A stretch of 64,000 bases of DNA, from NCBI RefSeq assembly GCF_900114185.1, contig NZ_FOSE01000002.1:373909-437908 (forward strand), written 5' to 3'. The stretch comes from Cellulomonas sp. KH9 (GTDB lineage Bacteria; Actinomycetota; Actinomycetes; Actinomycetales; Cellulomonadaceae). Below, piece by piece: positions 34,255 through 44,902 of this stretch. How positions within the stretch are numbered: position 1 is the stretch's first letter; each line of letters begins with the position of its first letter. The notes beneath the pieces are model-generated. The model was not told where the DNA came from, did not search any database, and worked only from the letters and a program-made list of their open reading frames with translations. A program made the position numbers and the translations under genes.

Positions 34255-35133
34255 GTGCAGCCAGGGCCGATGTCGGACAGGGAGCGCCGCGCCGTGCGCT
34301 CGACGTACCGGAGCCTGCGCCTCGCCGTCGTGGTGCTGCCGGTGCTGCTCGTCACGGCGATCGTGAGCGAGGCCGTGCGCGCCGGGTGCTGGCTCGACTC
34401 GCTGAGCGCCTACTACTGGACCGGGGCGCACGACGCCTTCGTCGGCGCGCTGTGCGCGATCGGCGCGGTGCTCGTCGTGTACACCGGCGCCGACGACGTG
34501 GAGGACGCGCTGCTGGACGTCGCGGGCATCCTCGCGCTCGTCGTCGCGCTGACGCCGACCGAGCCCGGTCCGGGCTGCGGCGGCACCGGTGCACCCGAGG
34601 TCCCCGTCGTGCTCGCCGACCCGCGCTCCGGCCTGACGGCGCTGGTCGTGGCGGGTGCGCTCGCCTGGACGGTGCGGGCCGTCGTCGCCGTGCGCGGCAT
34701 CCCGGCGCGGCGGCCGCGGGTGACGGACGTGGCAGGAGGGGTGCTCCTCCTGGTGCTGGCGGTGGCCCTGCTGGCCGCGCCGGGGACGGTGGTGGCCCGC
34801 GCCCACGGCCCGGCCGCGGTCCTGCTGCTCGTCGCCGTCGTCGGCGTCATGCTCCGGCACGCCGCCGTCGCACGTGCCGCGTCCGCGCGGTGGGCGGCCG
34901 CCTACGCGGCGCTCGGGGCGACGACCCTGGTGACGCTGGCCGTCGTGGTCGCGCTGCACGTGACCGTCCCGTCGTGGACGGCGTCGGTGCTGGTGCTCGA
35001 GACGGCCCTCGTGGCGCTGTTCGCCGGGTTCTGGGTGCTGCAGACCGTCGAGATGTGGGGCGTCGACGTGGTCCGACCGCGCCCGGACGTGCCCCGGGGG
35101 CGCGCCGGCGCGCACGGCGTGCGTGCGCCCTAG
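34255..35133 (+). CDS. Multi-spanning membrane protein, unknown function
   Basis: A 292-residue protein with about seven hydrophobic segments (LAVVVLPVLLVTAIVSEAV, DAFVGALCAIGAVLVVY, AGILALVVALTP, LLLVLAVALLAAPG, AVLLLVAVVGVML, LVTLAVVVALHV, LVALFAGFWVLQTVEM). SLSAYYWTGAHDAFVGAL between helices 1 and 2 resembles a motif common in uncharacterised actinobacterial membrane proteins. GTG 34255 is fixed by GGGAGG 6 nt upstream; the open frame further upstream is noncoding. A Cys pair (GPGCGGTG) lies in an outer loop. The stop codon overlaps that of the convergent RDD gene in a shared CTAG. Function unknown. Confidence 0.75.
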   Translation: MQPGPMSDRERRAVRSTYRSLRLAVVVLPVLLVTAIVSEAVRAGCWLDSLSAYYWTGAHDAFVGALCAIGAVLVVYTGADDVEDALLDVAGILALVVALTPTEPGPGCGGTGAPEVPVVLADPRSGLTALVVAGALAWTVRAVVAVRGIPARRPRVTDVAGGVLLLVLAVALLAAPGTVVARAHGPAAVLLLVAVVGVMLRHAAVARAASARWAAAYAALGATTLVTLAVVVALHVTVPSWTASVLVLETALVALFAGFWVLQTVEMWGVDVVRPRPDVPRGRAGAHGVRAP

Positions 35134-36176
35134 GACGTGCGGACGGCCAGGTCCCGCTCGTCGACCCGTACGTCGGCGCTGCACGTGCCGACGGTGGTCC
35201 CGTCGACCACCAGCGCGCTGGCGACGCGGAACTCCCCCGTCCGCGGCGCACCGGACACCGTCGTCTCCCCCAGGACGACGTCGTCGTCCCCGAAGGTGTT
35301 CGGCGTGCGGCTGCGCCAGGTCGTCCCCGCCCGGTCCCCGCCGGCCGCCGTCACGGTCGTGTCCACCCGCACGTCCGACGCCTGCGGCACGTCCGGCAAC
35401 GTCCACGCGACGGTCCACGGGCCGTCCTGCACGGGCAGCTCGCGCCGCACACCGAGCCGGGTCTCCCAGGCACGGTGGACGGACCACCGCACGTGGGCCG
35501 TGGTGCCGGTCGGCGCCGAGACCACCGCGCACGGCTGGTCGACGGCGTCCGTCGCGGCACCGCCCGACACGGGCAGCACCCCGGCGACCCCGACCGCGCA
35601 CACCAGCCACACCACGGGTCGGGCCCACCGGTCGACACCCGGTGGGACGGCGTGCCACGCGGGCGGCCAGGGCGACGCCACGACCACCGTCCCGGCGAGG
35701 GAGTCGGCGAACGTACGACCCTCCGCGTGCCACAGCGGCCGCAGGTAGCCCAGCAGGAGGATGGCGTCGAGGACGTGCAGGAGCTGACGGACGAGCGTGC
35801 GGACGAGACCGGCAGGACGCCCGTCGGCGGCACGGACCACCACGATCCCCACGGCCCGCTTGCCGAGGGAGGCGCCCGTCCAGCCCTGCAGGACCAGCAC
35901 GACGAGGACGAGCAGCGCGACGGGCCACGACCCCGGCGGCGACGCCTCGATCGCCGCACCCGTCGAAGGATCAAGGGAGGGCCGGGGCGCCGACGGGGGC
36001 GAGGCGAGCCCGGGCCACAGACCCGGTGGGCTCGCACCCGGCGCCACCCACCACACGCACGTCGCGATCACCGCCGAGTCGAGCAGGAAGGCGACCACGC
36101 GCGACGACCAGGACGCGCGCCCCACGGATCCCGCGGCCGGCACGGCGACGCCCGGGACGACAGCACCTGCGGTCAT
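35130..36176 (-). CDS. RDD family membrane protein with extracellular C-terminal domain
   Basis: A 348-residue protein. The RDD domain (about residues 20-165) begins ASWSSRVVAFLLDSAVIATC, with the Arg and Asp of the name, and contains GWTGASLGKRAVGIVVVRAA and LVRTLVRQLLHVLDAILLLG. A further membrane helix (VVWLVCAVGVAGVLPV, about 190-206) is followed by some 140 residues of beta-rich sequence (for example TAHVRWSVHRAWETRL and TTVTAAGGDRAGTTW), probably outside the cell. RDD proteins are linked to ion or compatible-solute transport, but function is unsettled. It ends in a stop shared with the convergent gene; ATG 36176 has no strong ribosome site. Confidence 0.78.
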   Translation of the reverse strand: MTAGAVVPGVAVPAAGSVGRASWSSRVVAFLLDSAVIATCVWWVAPGASPPGLWPGLASPPSAPRPSLDPSTGAAIEASPPGSWPVALLVLVVLVLQGWTGASLGKRAVGIVVVRAADGRPAGLVRTLVRQLLHVLDAILLLGYLRPLWHAEGRTFADSLAGTVVVASPWPPAWHAVPPGVDRWARPVVWLVCAVGVAGVLPVSGGAATDAVDQPCAVVSAPTGTTAHVRWSVHRAWETRLGVRRELPVQDGPWTVAWTLPDVPQASDVRVDTTVTAAGGDRAGTTWRSRTPNTFGDDDVVLGETTVSGAPRTGEFRVASALVVDGTTVGTCSADVRVDERDLAVRTS

Positions 36177-36243
36177 GCCGTGAAGCCTGGCAGACCGGTC
36201 GCGGTCGCGTGGGCGGTTCGGCTCCCCCGGGACCGCACGGACG

Positions 36244-36284
36244 CCGACGGCCGCCGACCCGGGGAACGGGACGGCGGCCGTCGG
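36244..36284. terminator. Terminator of pyk
   Basis: CCGACGGCCGCCG and CGGCGGCCGTCGG form a perfect 13-bp stem with a 15-nt loop, 12 bp past the pyk stop. Confidence 0.85.
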
Positions 36285-36295
36285 GACGTGACAGG

Positions 36296-37732
36296 TCAGG
36301 CGATGCGGGTACGCACCGTCTCCTCGTCGCCGATCTTGTGCACCACGACCGTGTTGGTCGAGCCGACGACACCCACGGGCGTCCCGGCCACGACGACGAC
36401 GTAGTCGCCGACCTCGGCCAGGCCGTTGGCGCGCAGGGTGTGGTCCACCTGGCTCACCATCGAGTCGGTGCTCTCGACGGAGGGCACCTGGTACGTCTGG
36501 ACGCCCCACGACAGCGAGAGCCGGTTGCGCACGTCCTCGACCGGCGTGAACGCCAGCAGCGGGATGGGCGAGCGCAGACGCGACATCCGCCGCGCCGAGT
36601 CGCCGGACTGCGTGAACGTCACGAGGTACTTCACGCCGATGCGCTCACCGATCTCGGCGGCGGCGCGCGTGATCGCGCCACCGCGCGTCGAGGGCACCGA
36701 GCCGAGCGGCGCGATGCGCTCGCGGCCGAGCTCCTCGGTGCTCTCGATGATCCGCGCCATGGTGCGCACGGCCTCGATCGGGAAGTCACCGACGGACGTC
36801 TCGCCCGAGAGCATGACCGCGTCGGCACCGTCGAGCACCGCGTTGGCGCAGTCGGACGCCTCGGCGCGCGTCGGGCGCGGGCTCGTGATCATCGACTCGA
36901 GCACCTGGGTGGCGACGATGACCGGCTTGGCGTTGCGTCGCGCCAGCTCCACCGCACGCTTCTGCACCAGCGGGACCTGCTCGAGGGGCAGCTCGACGCC
37001 CAGGTCGCCGCGGGCGACCATGATGCCGTCGAACGCCTGGACGATCTCCGAGAGGTTCTCGACCGCCTGCGGCTTCTCGATCTTGGCGACGACCGGGACG
37101 ACGCGGCCCTCCTCCTCCATGATCCGGCGCACGTCGTCGTAGTCGGCGGCGGTGCGCACGAACGACAGCGCGATGAGGTCGGCGCCGACGTTGAGGGCCC
37201 AGCGCAGGTCCTCCTCGTCCTTGTCGCTCATGGCCGGCACGGAGACCGCGACACCCGGGAGGTTCAGGCCCTTGTTGTTCGACACGGGGCCGGGGACCTC
37301 GACGCGCGTGACGACGTCGTTGCCCTCGACGGCCGTGACGCGCACGAGCACCTTGCCGTCGTCGATGAGGATCGGGTCACCGGGCTTCACGTCGCCGGGC
37401 AGACCCTTGAACGTCGTCGAGACACGCTCCTTGGTGCCCTCCACGTCGTCCGTGGTGATGGTGAAGACGTCGCCGACCGCGAGGTCGTGCTTGCCCTCGA
37501 CGAACCGCCCGAGGCGGATCTTCGGGCCCTGGAGGTCGACGAGGACGGCCACCGAGCGACCCGAGGCCTTCGCCGCGGCGCGCACGTTGTCGTACACGCG
37601 CTTGTGCACCTCGGTGTCACCGTGGCTGCGGTTCAGGCGCGCGACGTCCATGCCGGCGTCGACGAGGGCCTGGACCTGCTCGGGCGACTCCGTCGCAGGA
37701 CCGATGGTGCAGACGATCTTGGCTCTACGCAT
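36296..37732 (-). CDS. pyk: Pyruvate kinase
   Basis: A 478-residue pyruvate kinase converting phosphoenolpyruvate and ADP to pyruvate and ATP. RRAKIVCTIGPATESPEQVQ is the N-terminus, MDVARLNRSHGD holds the substrate-binding Arg, and DGIMVARGDLGVELPLEQVP near residue 240 and KPVIVATQVLESM complete the barrel active site. The C-terminal regulatory domain starts around 345. RLNRSHGD has Arg where most enzymes have Phe or Leu. The ATG has no ribosome site; TAGTCT lies 6 nt upstream. Pyk next to gltBD/lgt matches the order of Rv1614-Rv1617, apart from the gltBD insertion. Confidence 0.97.
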   Translation of the reverse strand: MRRAKIVCTIGPATESPEQVQALVDAGMDVARLNRSHGDTEVHKRVYDNVRAAAKASGRSVAVLVDLQGPKIRLGRFVEGKHDLAVGDVFTITTDDVEGTKERVSTTFKGLPGDVKPGDPILIDDGKVLVRVTAVEGNDVVTRVEVPGPVSNNKGLNLPGVAVSVPAMSDKDEEDLRWALNVGADLIALSFVRTAADYDDVRRIMEEEGRVVPVVAKIEKPQAVENLSEIVQAFDGIMVARGDLGVELPLEQVPLVQKRAVELARRNAKPVIVATQVLESMITSPRPTRAEASDCANAVLDGADAVMLSGETSVGDFPIEAVRTMARIIESTEELGRERIAPLGSVPSTRGGAITRAAAEIGERIGVKYLVTFTQSGDSARRMSRLRSPIPLLAFTPVEDVRNRLSLSWGVQTYQVPSVESTDSMVSQVDHTLRANGLAEVGDYVVVVAGTPVGVVGSTNTVVVHKIGDEETVRTRIA

Positions 37733-37738
37733 GACTCG

Positions 37739-37744
37739 AGACTA
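37739..37744 (-). promoter_or_regulatory. -10 element of pyk (leaderless layout)
   Basis: TAGTCT with a 6-nt spacer to the pyk ATG, within the longer CATAGTCT. No ribosome site between. Confidence 0.5.
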
Positions 37745-37764
37745 TGCCTTCCTGGTTTCCGGCT

Positions 37765-37800
37765 GCAGGCCGGACGTCCCGGTGGTCGTGCCCGGCCTGC
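37765..37800. terminator. Candidate gltBD terminator
   Basis: GCAGGCCGG and CCGGCCTGC, a 9-bp stem with an 18-nt loop, in the 114-bp gap between the gltD stop and the pyk start. Confidence 0.5.
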
Positions 37801-37846
37801 GGGTACGGACCTCCGGGAGCGGGTGGGTGGATCGGGGGGAACGGTT

Positions 37847-39313
37847 TCAGGGGCGCAGCGCGACGGTGCTCGCCGACACGGGTGCGGGCAGCTCGGTCGT
37901 GCCGGACAGGTACGCGTCGACCGCGGCCGCGGCGGCCCGGCCCTCGGCGATCGCCCAGACCACGAGCGACTGGCCGCGGCCGGCGTCGCCGGCGACGAAC
38001 ACGCCCGGGACGTTGGTCGCGAAGCCCTCGTCGCGCGCCAGCGCGCCGCGGCGGGTGACGTCGACGCCGATCTGCTGGGTCACCTGCTCGGTCTCCGGGC
38101 CGGTGAAGCCCATCGCGACGAGCACGAGGTCCGCCGGGATGTCGCGCTCCGTGCCCGGGGTCGGCACGCGCCGGCCGTCGGGCAGGTACTCGGTGGTCGC
38201 CAGACGCAGGGCACGGACGTGACCGGTGTCGTCGCCGAGGAACGCGACGGTCGACGCCAGGTACGCGCGCTCGCCGCCCTCCTCGTGCGAGGACGAGACC
38301 TCGTACAGCACGGGGTCGGTGGGCCACGGCTGGCTCTCGGGGCGCTCGCCGGGCGGTCGCTTGCCGATGGCGAGCGTCGTGACGGAGGCCGCGCCCTGCC
38401 GCAGCGCCGTGCCGAGGCAGTCCGAACCGGTGTCGCCGCCTCCGATGATGACCACGTGCTTGCCCTCGGCGCTGATCGGGTCGGCGACGTCCTTGCCGGC
38501 GACGAGCGCGTTGGCCTGGTGCAGGTAGTCCATGGCGACGTGCACGCCCTCGAGCTCGAGCCCCGGCACGTCGAGCCGCCGCGGGACCGTCGCCCCGGTC
38601 GCCAGCACGATCGCGTCGTACCGCGCCTGGAGCTGCACCCAGGTGACGTCCTTGCCGACCTCGACACCGGGGCGGAAGCGCGTGCCCTCGGCACGCATCT
38701 GCTCCAGCCGGCGCTCGATGTGGATCTTCTCGAGCTTGAAGTCCGGCACGCCGTACCGCAGCAGGCCGCCGATCTCGTCGTCGCGCTCGTAGACCGCGAC
38801 CGTGTGGCCCGCACGGGTCAGCTGCTGCGCCGCGGCCAGGCCGGCCGGACCGGAGCCCACCACGGCCACGGTGTGCCCCGTGAGGCGCTGCGGCACCTGC
38901 GGCGTGACGAGCCCGCGGGCGAACGCCTCGTCGATGATCGAGACCTCGACGTTCTTGATCGTGACCGGGGGCTGGTTGATGCCCAGCACGCAGCTCGACT
39001 CGCACGGCGCCGGGCAGATCCGCCCCGTGAACTCGGGGAAGTTGTTGGTGGCGTGCAGCCGGTCGATGGCGTCGGACCACTGCCCGCGCCACACCAGGTC
39101 GTTCCACTCCGGGATGAGGTTGCCCAGCGGGCAGCCGTTGTGGCAGAACGGGATGCCGCAGTCCATGCAGCGGCCAGCCTGCTCCTTGAGGAACGGCTGC
39201 CCCTCCTCCAGGTGCGCGTGCACGTCCTTCCAGTCGCGCAGACGCACCTCGACGGGGCGGTTCGGCGGGAGCTCGCGCTCCCGGACCTTCAGAAAGCCGC
39301 GGGGGTCAGCCAC
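37847..39313 (-). CDS. gltD: Glutamate synthase small subunit
   Basis: A 488-residue NADPH-oxidising subunit. The N-terminal iron-sulfur region has [16 protein letters not shown] (Cys at about 49, 52, 57, 61) and [14 protein letters not shown]. The FAD site is [17 protein letters not shown] near 150, and the NADPH site [18 protein letters not shown] near 285; the late FAD motif is [20 protein letters not shown]. It passes electrons to GltB for glutamate synthesis from glutamine and 2-oxoglutarate. GTG 39313 overlaps the gltB stop by 8 bp. Confidence 0.97.
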   Translation of the reverse strand: MADPRGFLKVRERELPPNRPVEVRLRDWKDVHAHLEEGQPFLKEQAGRCMDCGIPFCHNGCPLGNLIPEWNDLVWRGQWSDAIDRLHATNNFPEFTGRICPAPCESSCVLGINQPPVTIKNVEVSIIDEAFARGLVTPQVPQRLTGHTVAVVGSGPAGLAAAQQLTRAGHTVAVYERDDEIGGLLRYGVPDFKLEKIHIERRLEQMRAEGTRFRPGVEVGKDVTWVQLQARYDAIVLATGATVPRRLDVPGLELEGVHVAMDYLHQANALVAGKDVADPISAEGKHVVIIGGGDTGSDCLGTALRQGAASVTTLAIGKRPPGERPESQPWPTDPVLYEVSSSHEEGGERAYLASTVAFLGDDTGHVRALRLATTEYLPDGRRVPTPGTERDIPADLVLVAMGFTGPETEQVTQQIGVDVTRRGALARDEGFATNVPGVFVAGDAGRGQSLVVWAIAEGRAAAAAVDAYLSGTTELPAPVSASTVALRP

Positions 39314-42300
39314 GGGCCACCTCCAGGATCTTGTCCCACACGCCGGGCGCGCTCGGGTCGAGGCCGTCGGCCTCGGCCCGGGCCAGCGCGCTGCGGACGC
39401 GGGCGTACTCGGTGGGCAGCAGCCGGGTGAAGCGGGCGCGCGTGGCGTCCGGCTCCTCGAGCAGCTGGGCGGCGACCAGCGAACCGGTCTCCTCGGCGTA
39501 GGTGCGCAGCAGGTCCATGACCAGCGCGACGTCCTCGTCGTCGAGCGGGTCGAGCGCGAGCTCACCGCTGCGGACCGCCTCGACGTTGACGAGCTCCGGG
39601 TTCAGATCGAGGACGTAGGCGGTGCCCCCGGACATCCCGGCACCGAGGTTGCGTCCCGTCGGGCCGAGCACGAGCACGGTGCCACCGGTCATGTACTCGC
39701 AGGCGTGGTCACCCACGCCCTCGACGACGAGCGTCGCACCCGAGTTGCGCACGCCGAACCGCTCGCCGACCAGCCCGCGCAGCAGGATCTGCCCGCTGGT
39801 GGCGCCGTAGCCGATGACGTTGCCCGCGATGACGTTGTGCTGGCTCGACAGCGACGAGCTGCGGTCCGGGCGCACGACGACCCGTCCGCCGGACAGCCCC
39901 TTGCCGACGTAGTCGTTGGCGTCACCGAACAGCCGCAGCGTGATGCCGCGGGGCAGGAAGGCGCCGAACGACTGGCCGGCCGAGCCGGTCAGGGTGACGT
40001 CGATCGTGTCGTCGGGCAGCCCCGCGCCGCCGTACCGCTTGGTGACCTCGTGCCCGAGCATGGTCCCGACGGTGCGGTTGACGTTGCGCACCGGCAGGTC
40101 GATGCGGACGGGCTCGGCGCGCTCCAGCGCGTCCTGCGCCAGCGCGATGAGCTGGTTGTCCAGGGCGCGCTCCAGGCCGTGGTCCTGGTCCTTGGTGTGG
40201 GACAGCGCCGAGCCCGGCTTGGGCTGCGGCACGGCCAGCACCGGCCCCAGGTCGAGGCCCTCCGCCTTCCAGTGGTCGATCGCGTCGCGGACGTCGAGCA
40301 TCTCGACGCGACCGACCGCCTCCTCGAGGGAACGGAACCCGAGGGCCGCGAGGAGCTCGCGCACCTCCTGCGCGATGAACTCGAAGAACGTGACGACGAA
40401 CTCGGGCTTACCCGTGAAGCGCGCCCGCAGCTCGGGGTTCTGCGTCGCGACGCCCACCGGACAGGTGTCGAGGTGGCACACGCGCATCATGACGCAGCCG
40501 GAGACGACCAGCGGCGCGGTGGCGAACCCGAACTCCTCGGCCCCGAGCAGCGCGCCGACGACGACGTCGCGGCCCGTCTTGAGCTGCCCGTCGACCTGCA
40601 CGACCACGCGGTCGCGCAGGTCGTTGAGGACGAGGGTCTGCTGCGTCTCCGCGAGCCCGATCTCCCAGGGCGTCCCGGCGTGCTTCAGCGACGTCAGCGG
40701 GCTCGCGCCCGTGCCGCCGTCGTGCCCCGAGATCAGGACGACGTCGGAGTGCGCCTTGGCCACGCCGGCCGCCACGGTGCCGACGCCGAACTCGCTGACG
40801 AGCTTGGTGTGGATCCGCGCCGACGGGTTGGCGTTCTTGGCGTCGTGGATGAGCTGCGCCAGGTCCTCGATCGAGTAGATGTCGTGGTGCGGCGGCGGCG
40901 AGATGAGGCCCACGCCGGGCGTGGAGTGCCGGGTCCTCGCGACCCACGGGTACACCTTGTGCCCGGGCAGCTGACCGCCCTCGCCGGGCTTGGCACCCTG
41001 CGCGAGCTTGATCTGGATGTCGTCGGCGTTGGTCAGGTACTCGCTCGTCACGCCGAACCGGCCCGACGCGATCTGCTTGATGGCCGAGCGGCGCCGCGGG
41101 TCGTGCAGCCGGTCGGGGTCCTCGCCGCCCTCCCCCGTGTTCGACTTGCCGCCCAGCTGGTTCATCGCGATCGCGAGCGTCTCGTGCGCCTCGGCGGAGA
41201 TCGAGCCGTAGGACATCGCGCCGGTGTTGAACCGCTTGACGATCTCGCTGACCGGCTCGACCTCGTCGATCGGGACCGGGGGCCGTGCGCCCTCCTTGAA
41301 CCGCAGCAGGCCACGCAGCGTCATGAGCCGCTCGGACTGCGCGTCGACCCGCGCGGTGTACTCGCGGAAGACGTCCATCTGGCGGGTGCGCGTGGAGTGC
41401 TGGAGCCGGAACACCGTCTCCGGGTCGAAGAGGTGCTCCTCACCGCCGCGCCGCCACTGGTACTCGCCACCGACCGCGAGCCGCTGGTGCGCCTGCCGGT
41501 TGCCGCTGGCCGGGTACGCGTCGGCGTGCCGGGCCGCGACCTCGGCCGCGATGACGTCCAGGCCGATGCCGCCGAGCCGGCTCGTCGTGCCGGTGAAGTA
41601 CCGGTCGACGAGCGCGTGGGACAGGCCGATGGCCTCGAAGACCTGCGCGCCGCGGTACGACGCGATGGTCGAGATGCCCATCTTCGACATGACCTTCAGG
41701 ACGCCCTTGCCGAGCGCCTTGATGAGGTTGGCCACGGCCTTCTCCGGGCTCACGCCCGGCAGGTAGCCGCTGCGCGCCAGGTCCTCGACGGTCTCCATGG
41801 CCAGGTACGGGTTGACCGCGGCCGCGCCGTAGCCGACCAGGAGCGCCACGTGGTGCACCTCGCGGACGTCACCGGCCTCGACCACCAGCGAGATCTGCGT
41901 GCGGGTGTGCCGGCGCAGCGTGTGGTGGTGCACCGCGGACAGCAGCAGGAGCGACGGGATCGGCGCCAGGTCGGCGTCGGAGTTGCGGTCCGACAGCACG
42001 AGGAAGCTGACCCCGTCGGCGACCGCCCGGTCCACCTCGGCGAAGATCTCCTCGAGCCGCTGCTCGAGCGCGGCGCCGCCACCGTCGACGCGGTACAGCC
42101 CGCGGATCGTCGTGGCGCGGAAGCCCAGCGACGGCTCCTTGGCCACGTGCACGATCTTGGCGAGCTGGTCGTTGTCGATGACCGGGAACGGCAGCATGAT
42201 CTTGCGCGCGTGCTCCGGCCCGTCCGCCAGCAGGTTGGGCTCCGGCCCGATCGCGCCGCCGATGGACGTCACCAGCTCCTCGCGGATCGCGTCGAGCGGC

Positions 42301-43871
42301 GGGTTCGTCACCTGGGCGAACATCTGCGTGAAGTAGTCGAACAGCAGACGCGGGCGCTTGGAGAGCACGGCGACCGGCGTGTCCGAGCCCATCGCGCCGA
42401 GCGGCTCGGCACCGGCGGCCGCCATCGGCGACAGGAGGATCTTCAGCTCCTCCTCGGTGTACCCGAACGCCCGCTGGCGGCGCCGGACCGACGCCGCCGA
42501 GTGCGCGACGTGCTCGCGGTCGGGCAGCTGCGAGAGGTGGACCGCGTTCTCCTCGACCCACTGGGCGTAGGGACGCTGCGCCGCGAGCTGGGCCATGACC
42601 TCGACGTCGGCGACGATGCGGCCCTGGCCGGTGTCGACGAGGAAGAACAGGCCCGGCTCGAGCCGCCCCTTGGCGACGATCGACGCGGGGTCGATGTCCA
42701 GCACGCCGGCCTCGGAGGCGCAGACCACGAGGCCGTCCTCGGTCACCCAGTACCGCCCGGGACGCAGCCCGTTGCGGTCCTGCACGGCGCCGATCAGCGT
42801 GCCGTCGGTGAAGGTCATCGCCGCCGGGCCGTCCCACGGCTCCATCAGCGTCGAGTGGTACTCGAAGAACGCGCGGGTGGACGGGTCCATCTGCGCGTGG
42901 TTCTCCCACGGCTCCGGGATCATCATCATCACCGCGTGCGGCAGCGAGCGCCCGGACAGGTGCAGGAGCTCGAGGACCTCGTCGAAGCTGCCCGAGTCCG
43001 ACCCGCCCGGCGTGCAGACCGGCAGCAGCGGGCCCAGGTCGCCCAGCAGGTCCGACGACAGCATGCCCTCGCGCGCGGCCATCCAGTTGCGGTTGCCGCG
43101 CACGGTGTTGATCTCACCGTTGTGCGCGACCATCCGGAACGGCTGCGCGAGCGGCCACGACGGGAACGTGTTGGTGGAGAACCGCGAGTGGACCAGCGCG
43201 ATCTCCGAGGCGTAGCGCGGGTCGGACAGGTCGGCGAAGAACGGCTCGAGCTGCCCCGTGGTGAGCATGCCCTTGTACGTGATGGTCCGGGCCGACAGCG
43301 ACGCGAAGTACACGCCGTGCTCGCGCTCGGCGCGCTTGCGCAGCCGGTAGGCGCGGCGGTCCAGGGCGATCCCGGACAGCTCGCGCGACGGGTCCGCCAC
43401 GACCAGCTGGCGGAACACGGGCATCGAGGCGCGGGCGGTCGGACCGACGAGGTCCGCGGTGACCACGACCTCGCGCCACGCCAGGACCTCGAGCTTCTCC
43501 TCGGCGGCCACGGCCTCGACCGCCGCCACCGCGCGCGCCCGCTCCGCCTCGTCGACCGGCAGGAAGGCCATGCCGATGGCGTAGTAGCCCGCTGCGGGCA
43601 GCTCGGCGTCGACCACGTCCCGCAGGAACGCGTCCGGGATCTGGGTGAGGATGCCGGCACCGTCGCCGCTGTCCTCCTCGGCCCCGACCGCACCGCGGTG
43701 GTCGAGGTTGAGCAGCGCCGTCAGGCCGGCGTCGACGATGTCACGGCCGGGCGTGCCGCGCAGCGTCGCGACGAAGGCGAAGCCGCACGCGTCGTGCTCG
43801 GCGGCGGGGTCGTAGAGCGCGTGCCGGGTCGGCGCCTGGGCGGCGCCGGGGCTCTCGGGCGACGTCGACAT
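39306..43871 (-). CDS. gltB: Glutamate synthase large subunit
   Basis: A 1521-residue subunit. The N-terminal glutaminase domain starts after a short propeptide at Cys29 ([15 protein letters not shown]), the nucleophile exposed by processing. The central and FMN-binding synthase domains follow; the 3Fe-4S motif is [19 protein letters not shown] near residue 1130, and the C-terminal beta-helix (about 1270-1450) has [19 protein letters not shown]. It fixes ammonia nitrogen as glutamate together with GltD. ATG 43871 has GAGG upstream; an in-frame ATG at 43919 would add 16 residues but has no ribosome site. The candidate promoter is TATCGT at 43958. Confidence 0.97.
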   Translation of the reverse strand: MSTSPESPGAAQAPTRHALYDPAAEHDACGFAFVATLRGTPGRDIVDAGLTALLNLDHRGAVGAEEDSGDGAGILTQIPDAFLRDVVDAELPAAGYYAIGMAFLPVDEAERARAVAAVEAVAAEEKLEVLAWREVVVTADLVGPTARASMPVFRQLVVADPSRELSGIALDRRAYRLRKRAEREHGVYFASLSARTITYKGMLTTGQLEPFFADLSDPRYASEIALVHSRFSTNTFPSWPLAQPFRMVAHNGEINTVRGNRNWMAAREGMLSSDLLGDLGPLLPVCTPGGSDSGSFDEVLELLHLSGRSLPHAVMMMIPEPWENHAQMDPSTRAFFEYHSTLMEPWDGPAAMTFTDGTLIGAVQDRNGLRPGRYWVTEDGLVVCASEAGVLDIDPASIVAKGRLEPGLFFLVDTGQGRIVADVEVMAQLAAQRPYAQWVEENAVHLSQLPDREHVAHSAASVRRRQRAFGYTEEELKILLSPMAAAGAEPLGAMGSDTPVAVLSKRPRLLFDYFTQMFAQVTNPPLDAIREELVTSIGGAIGPEPNLLADGPEHARKIMLPFPVIDNDQLAKIVHVAKEPSLGFRATTIRGLYRVDGGGAALEQRLEEIFAEVDRAVADGVSFLVLSDRNSDADLAPIPSLLLLSAVHHHTLRRHTRTQISLVVEAGDVREVHHVALLVGYGAAAVNPYLAMETVEDLARSGYLPGVSPEKAVANLIKALGKGVLKVMSKMGISTIASYRGAQVFEAIGLSHALVDRYFTGTTSRLGGIGLDVIAAEVAARHADAYPASGNRQAHQRLAVGGEYQWRRGGEEHLFDPETVFRLQHSTRTRQMDVFREYTARVDAQSERLMTLRGLLRFKEGARPPVPIDEVEPVSEIVKRFNTGAMSYGSISAEAHETLAIAMNQLGGKSNTGEGGEDPDRLHDPRRRSAIKQIASGRFGVTSEYLTNADDIQIKLAQGAKPGEGGQLPGHKVYPWVARTRHSTPGVGLISPPPHHDIYSIEDLAQLIHDAKNANPSARIHTKLVSEFGVGTVAAGVAKAHSDVVLISGHDGGTGASPLTSLKHAGTPWEIGLAETQQTLVLNDLRDRVVVQVDGQLKTGRDVVVGALLGAEEFGFATAPLVVSGCVMMRVCHLDTCPVGVATQNPELRARFTGKPEFVVTFFEFIAQEVRELLAALGFRSLEEAVGRVEMLDVRDAIDHWKAEGLDLGPVLAVPQPKPGSALSHTKDQDHGLERALDNQLIALAQDALERAEPVRIDLPVRNVNRTVGTMLGHEVTKRYGGAGLPDDTIDVTLTGSAGQSFGAFLPRGITLRLFGDANDYVGKGLSGGRVVVRPDRSSSLSSQHNVIAGNVIGYGATSGQILLRGLVGERFGVRNSGATLVVEGVGDHACEYMTGGTVLVLGPTGRNLGAGMSGGTAYVLDLNPELVNVEAVRSGELALDPLDDEDVALVMDLLRTYAEETGSLVAAQLLEEPDATRARFTRLLPTEYARVRSALARAEADGLDPSAPGVWDKILEVARG

Positions 43872-43957
43872 CAGCACCGTCCTCACAGTCCCCGGAGGAC
43901 CGGGGTGTCGCACGAACATGGGGGTACCGGGACGCCGTCGGCCCGTGCAGTGAGGCG

Positions 43958-43963
43958 ACGATA
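43958..43963 (-). promoter_or_regulatory. Candidate -10 element of gltBD
   Basis: TATCGT on the minus strand, 87 bp upstream of the gltB ATG, in the 152-bp gap after lgt. A hairpin CCCCGG-tcct-CCGGGG lies in the resulting leader. No GlnR box was recognised. Confidence 0.35.
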
Positions 43964-44023
43964 CCGCCCGGGCGACGGTCCCGATGACCACGCCGCACGA
44001 CATCAGGTCCGACGTCCCCGGTG

Positions 44024-44902
44024 TCACCGGGTGCCGTGGGAGGTGTCCGCCTCGTCGTCCTGCCGCAGGGGGGGTGTGAGCAGGAGGGTCGTGTCGCGTC
44101 CTGGATGCCGACGCCCGACCACGACGAACGCTACCAGCGCCACCAGGCCGAGCAGGATCGACGTCCAGACGTTGAGCCGCAGCCCGAGCACCGTCTCGGC
44201 CGGGTCGATGCGCAGCAGCTCGATCCACAGGCGCCCCACCGTGTAGAGCAGCACGTAGAGCCAGAAGACCCGCCCGTGGCCGAGCCGCAACCGGCGGTCG
44301 AGGTAGACCAGCAGCGCCGCGGCGCCGAGGTTCCACAGCACCTCGTACAGGAACGTCGGGTGGAACAGCGTGCCGGGGTCGTACCCGGCCGGCAGGTGCG
44401 CGTCGTCGATGCGCAACCCCCACGGCAGCGTCGTCGGACCGCCGAACAGCTCCTGGTTGAACCAGTTGCCCAGCCGACCGATCGCCTGGGCGACCAGGAG
44501 ACCCGGCGCGAGCGCGTCGGCGAAGGGTGCGAGGCGCACGCCGTGCCGTCGGCACCCGATCCACGCACCGACCGCACCGAGGGCCACGGCCCCCCAGATG
44601 CCCAGCCCGCCCTGCCAGATGGCGAACGCCCGCCACGGGTCGCCGCCGGGCCCGAAGTAGGCGTCCGGCGAGCTGATGACGTGGTAGAGACGACCGCCCA
44701 CGATCCCGAAGGGCACCGCCCAGTACACGATGTCGAGGACCGTCTCGGGGTCGCCGCCGCGGGCCTTCCAACGGCGCTGCGTCATGAGCGTGGCCACGAC
44801 GATGCCCAGCAGGATGGCGACCGCGTACGCACGCAGCGGGAAGGGGCCCAGGTGCCACACGCTCTGCCCCGGGCTCGGGATCGCGAGCGGCAGCACCGTC
44901 AT
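44024..44902 (-). CDS. lgt: Prolipoprotein diacylglyceryl transferase
   Basis: A 292-residue, seven-helix membrane enzyme that transfers diacylglycerol to the lipobox Cys of prolipoproteins. [10 protein letters not shown], the signature [20 protein letters not shown] near residue 145, and the late [15 protein letters not shown] are all present with the catalytic Arg and Glu residues. It serves, for example, the lipoproteins encoded at 17.4, 30.8 and 58.3 kb. The C-terminal tail is short and hydrophilic. The ATG overlaps the trpA stop (ATGA); trpA-lgt linkage is a conserved actinobacterial feature. Confidence 0.96.
   Translation of the reverse strand: MTVLPLAIPSPGQSVWHLGPFPLRAYAVAILLGIVVATLMTQRRWKARGGDPETVLDIVYWAVPFGIVGGRLYHVISSPDAYFGPGGDPWRAFAIWQGGLGIWGAVALGAVGAWIGCRRHGVRLAPFADALAPGLLVAQAIGRLGNWFNQELFGGPTTLPWGLRIDDAHLPAGYDPGTLFHPTFLYEVLWNLGAAALLVYLDRRLRLGHGRVFWLYVLLYTVGRLWIELLRIDPAETVLGLRLNVWTSILLGLVALVAFVVVGRRHPGRDTTLLLTPPLRQDDEADTSHGTR

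Noticed and set aside
35123..39430. A 1435-codon plus-strand open frame opposite pyk and gltD
   Set aside because: Same artefact: antisense to two certain enzymes, low-complexity Arg/Pro-rich translation, no ribosome site.
38802..44246. An 1814-codon plus-strand open frame opposite gltB
   Set aside because: It runs antisense to the unmistakable gltD-gltB genes and reads as Arg/Val/Leu/Gly-rich sequence with no domain. Long antisense frames are a by-product of high third-position GC.
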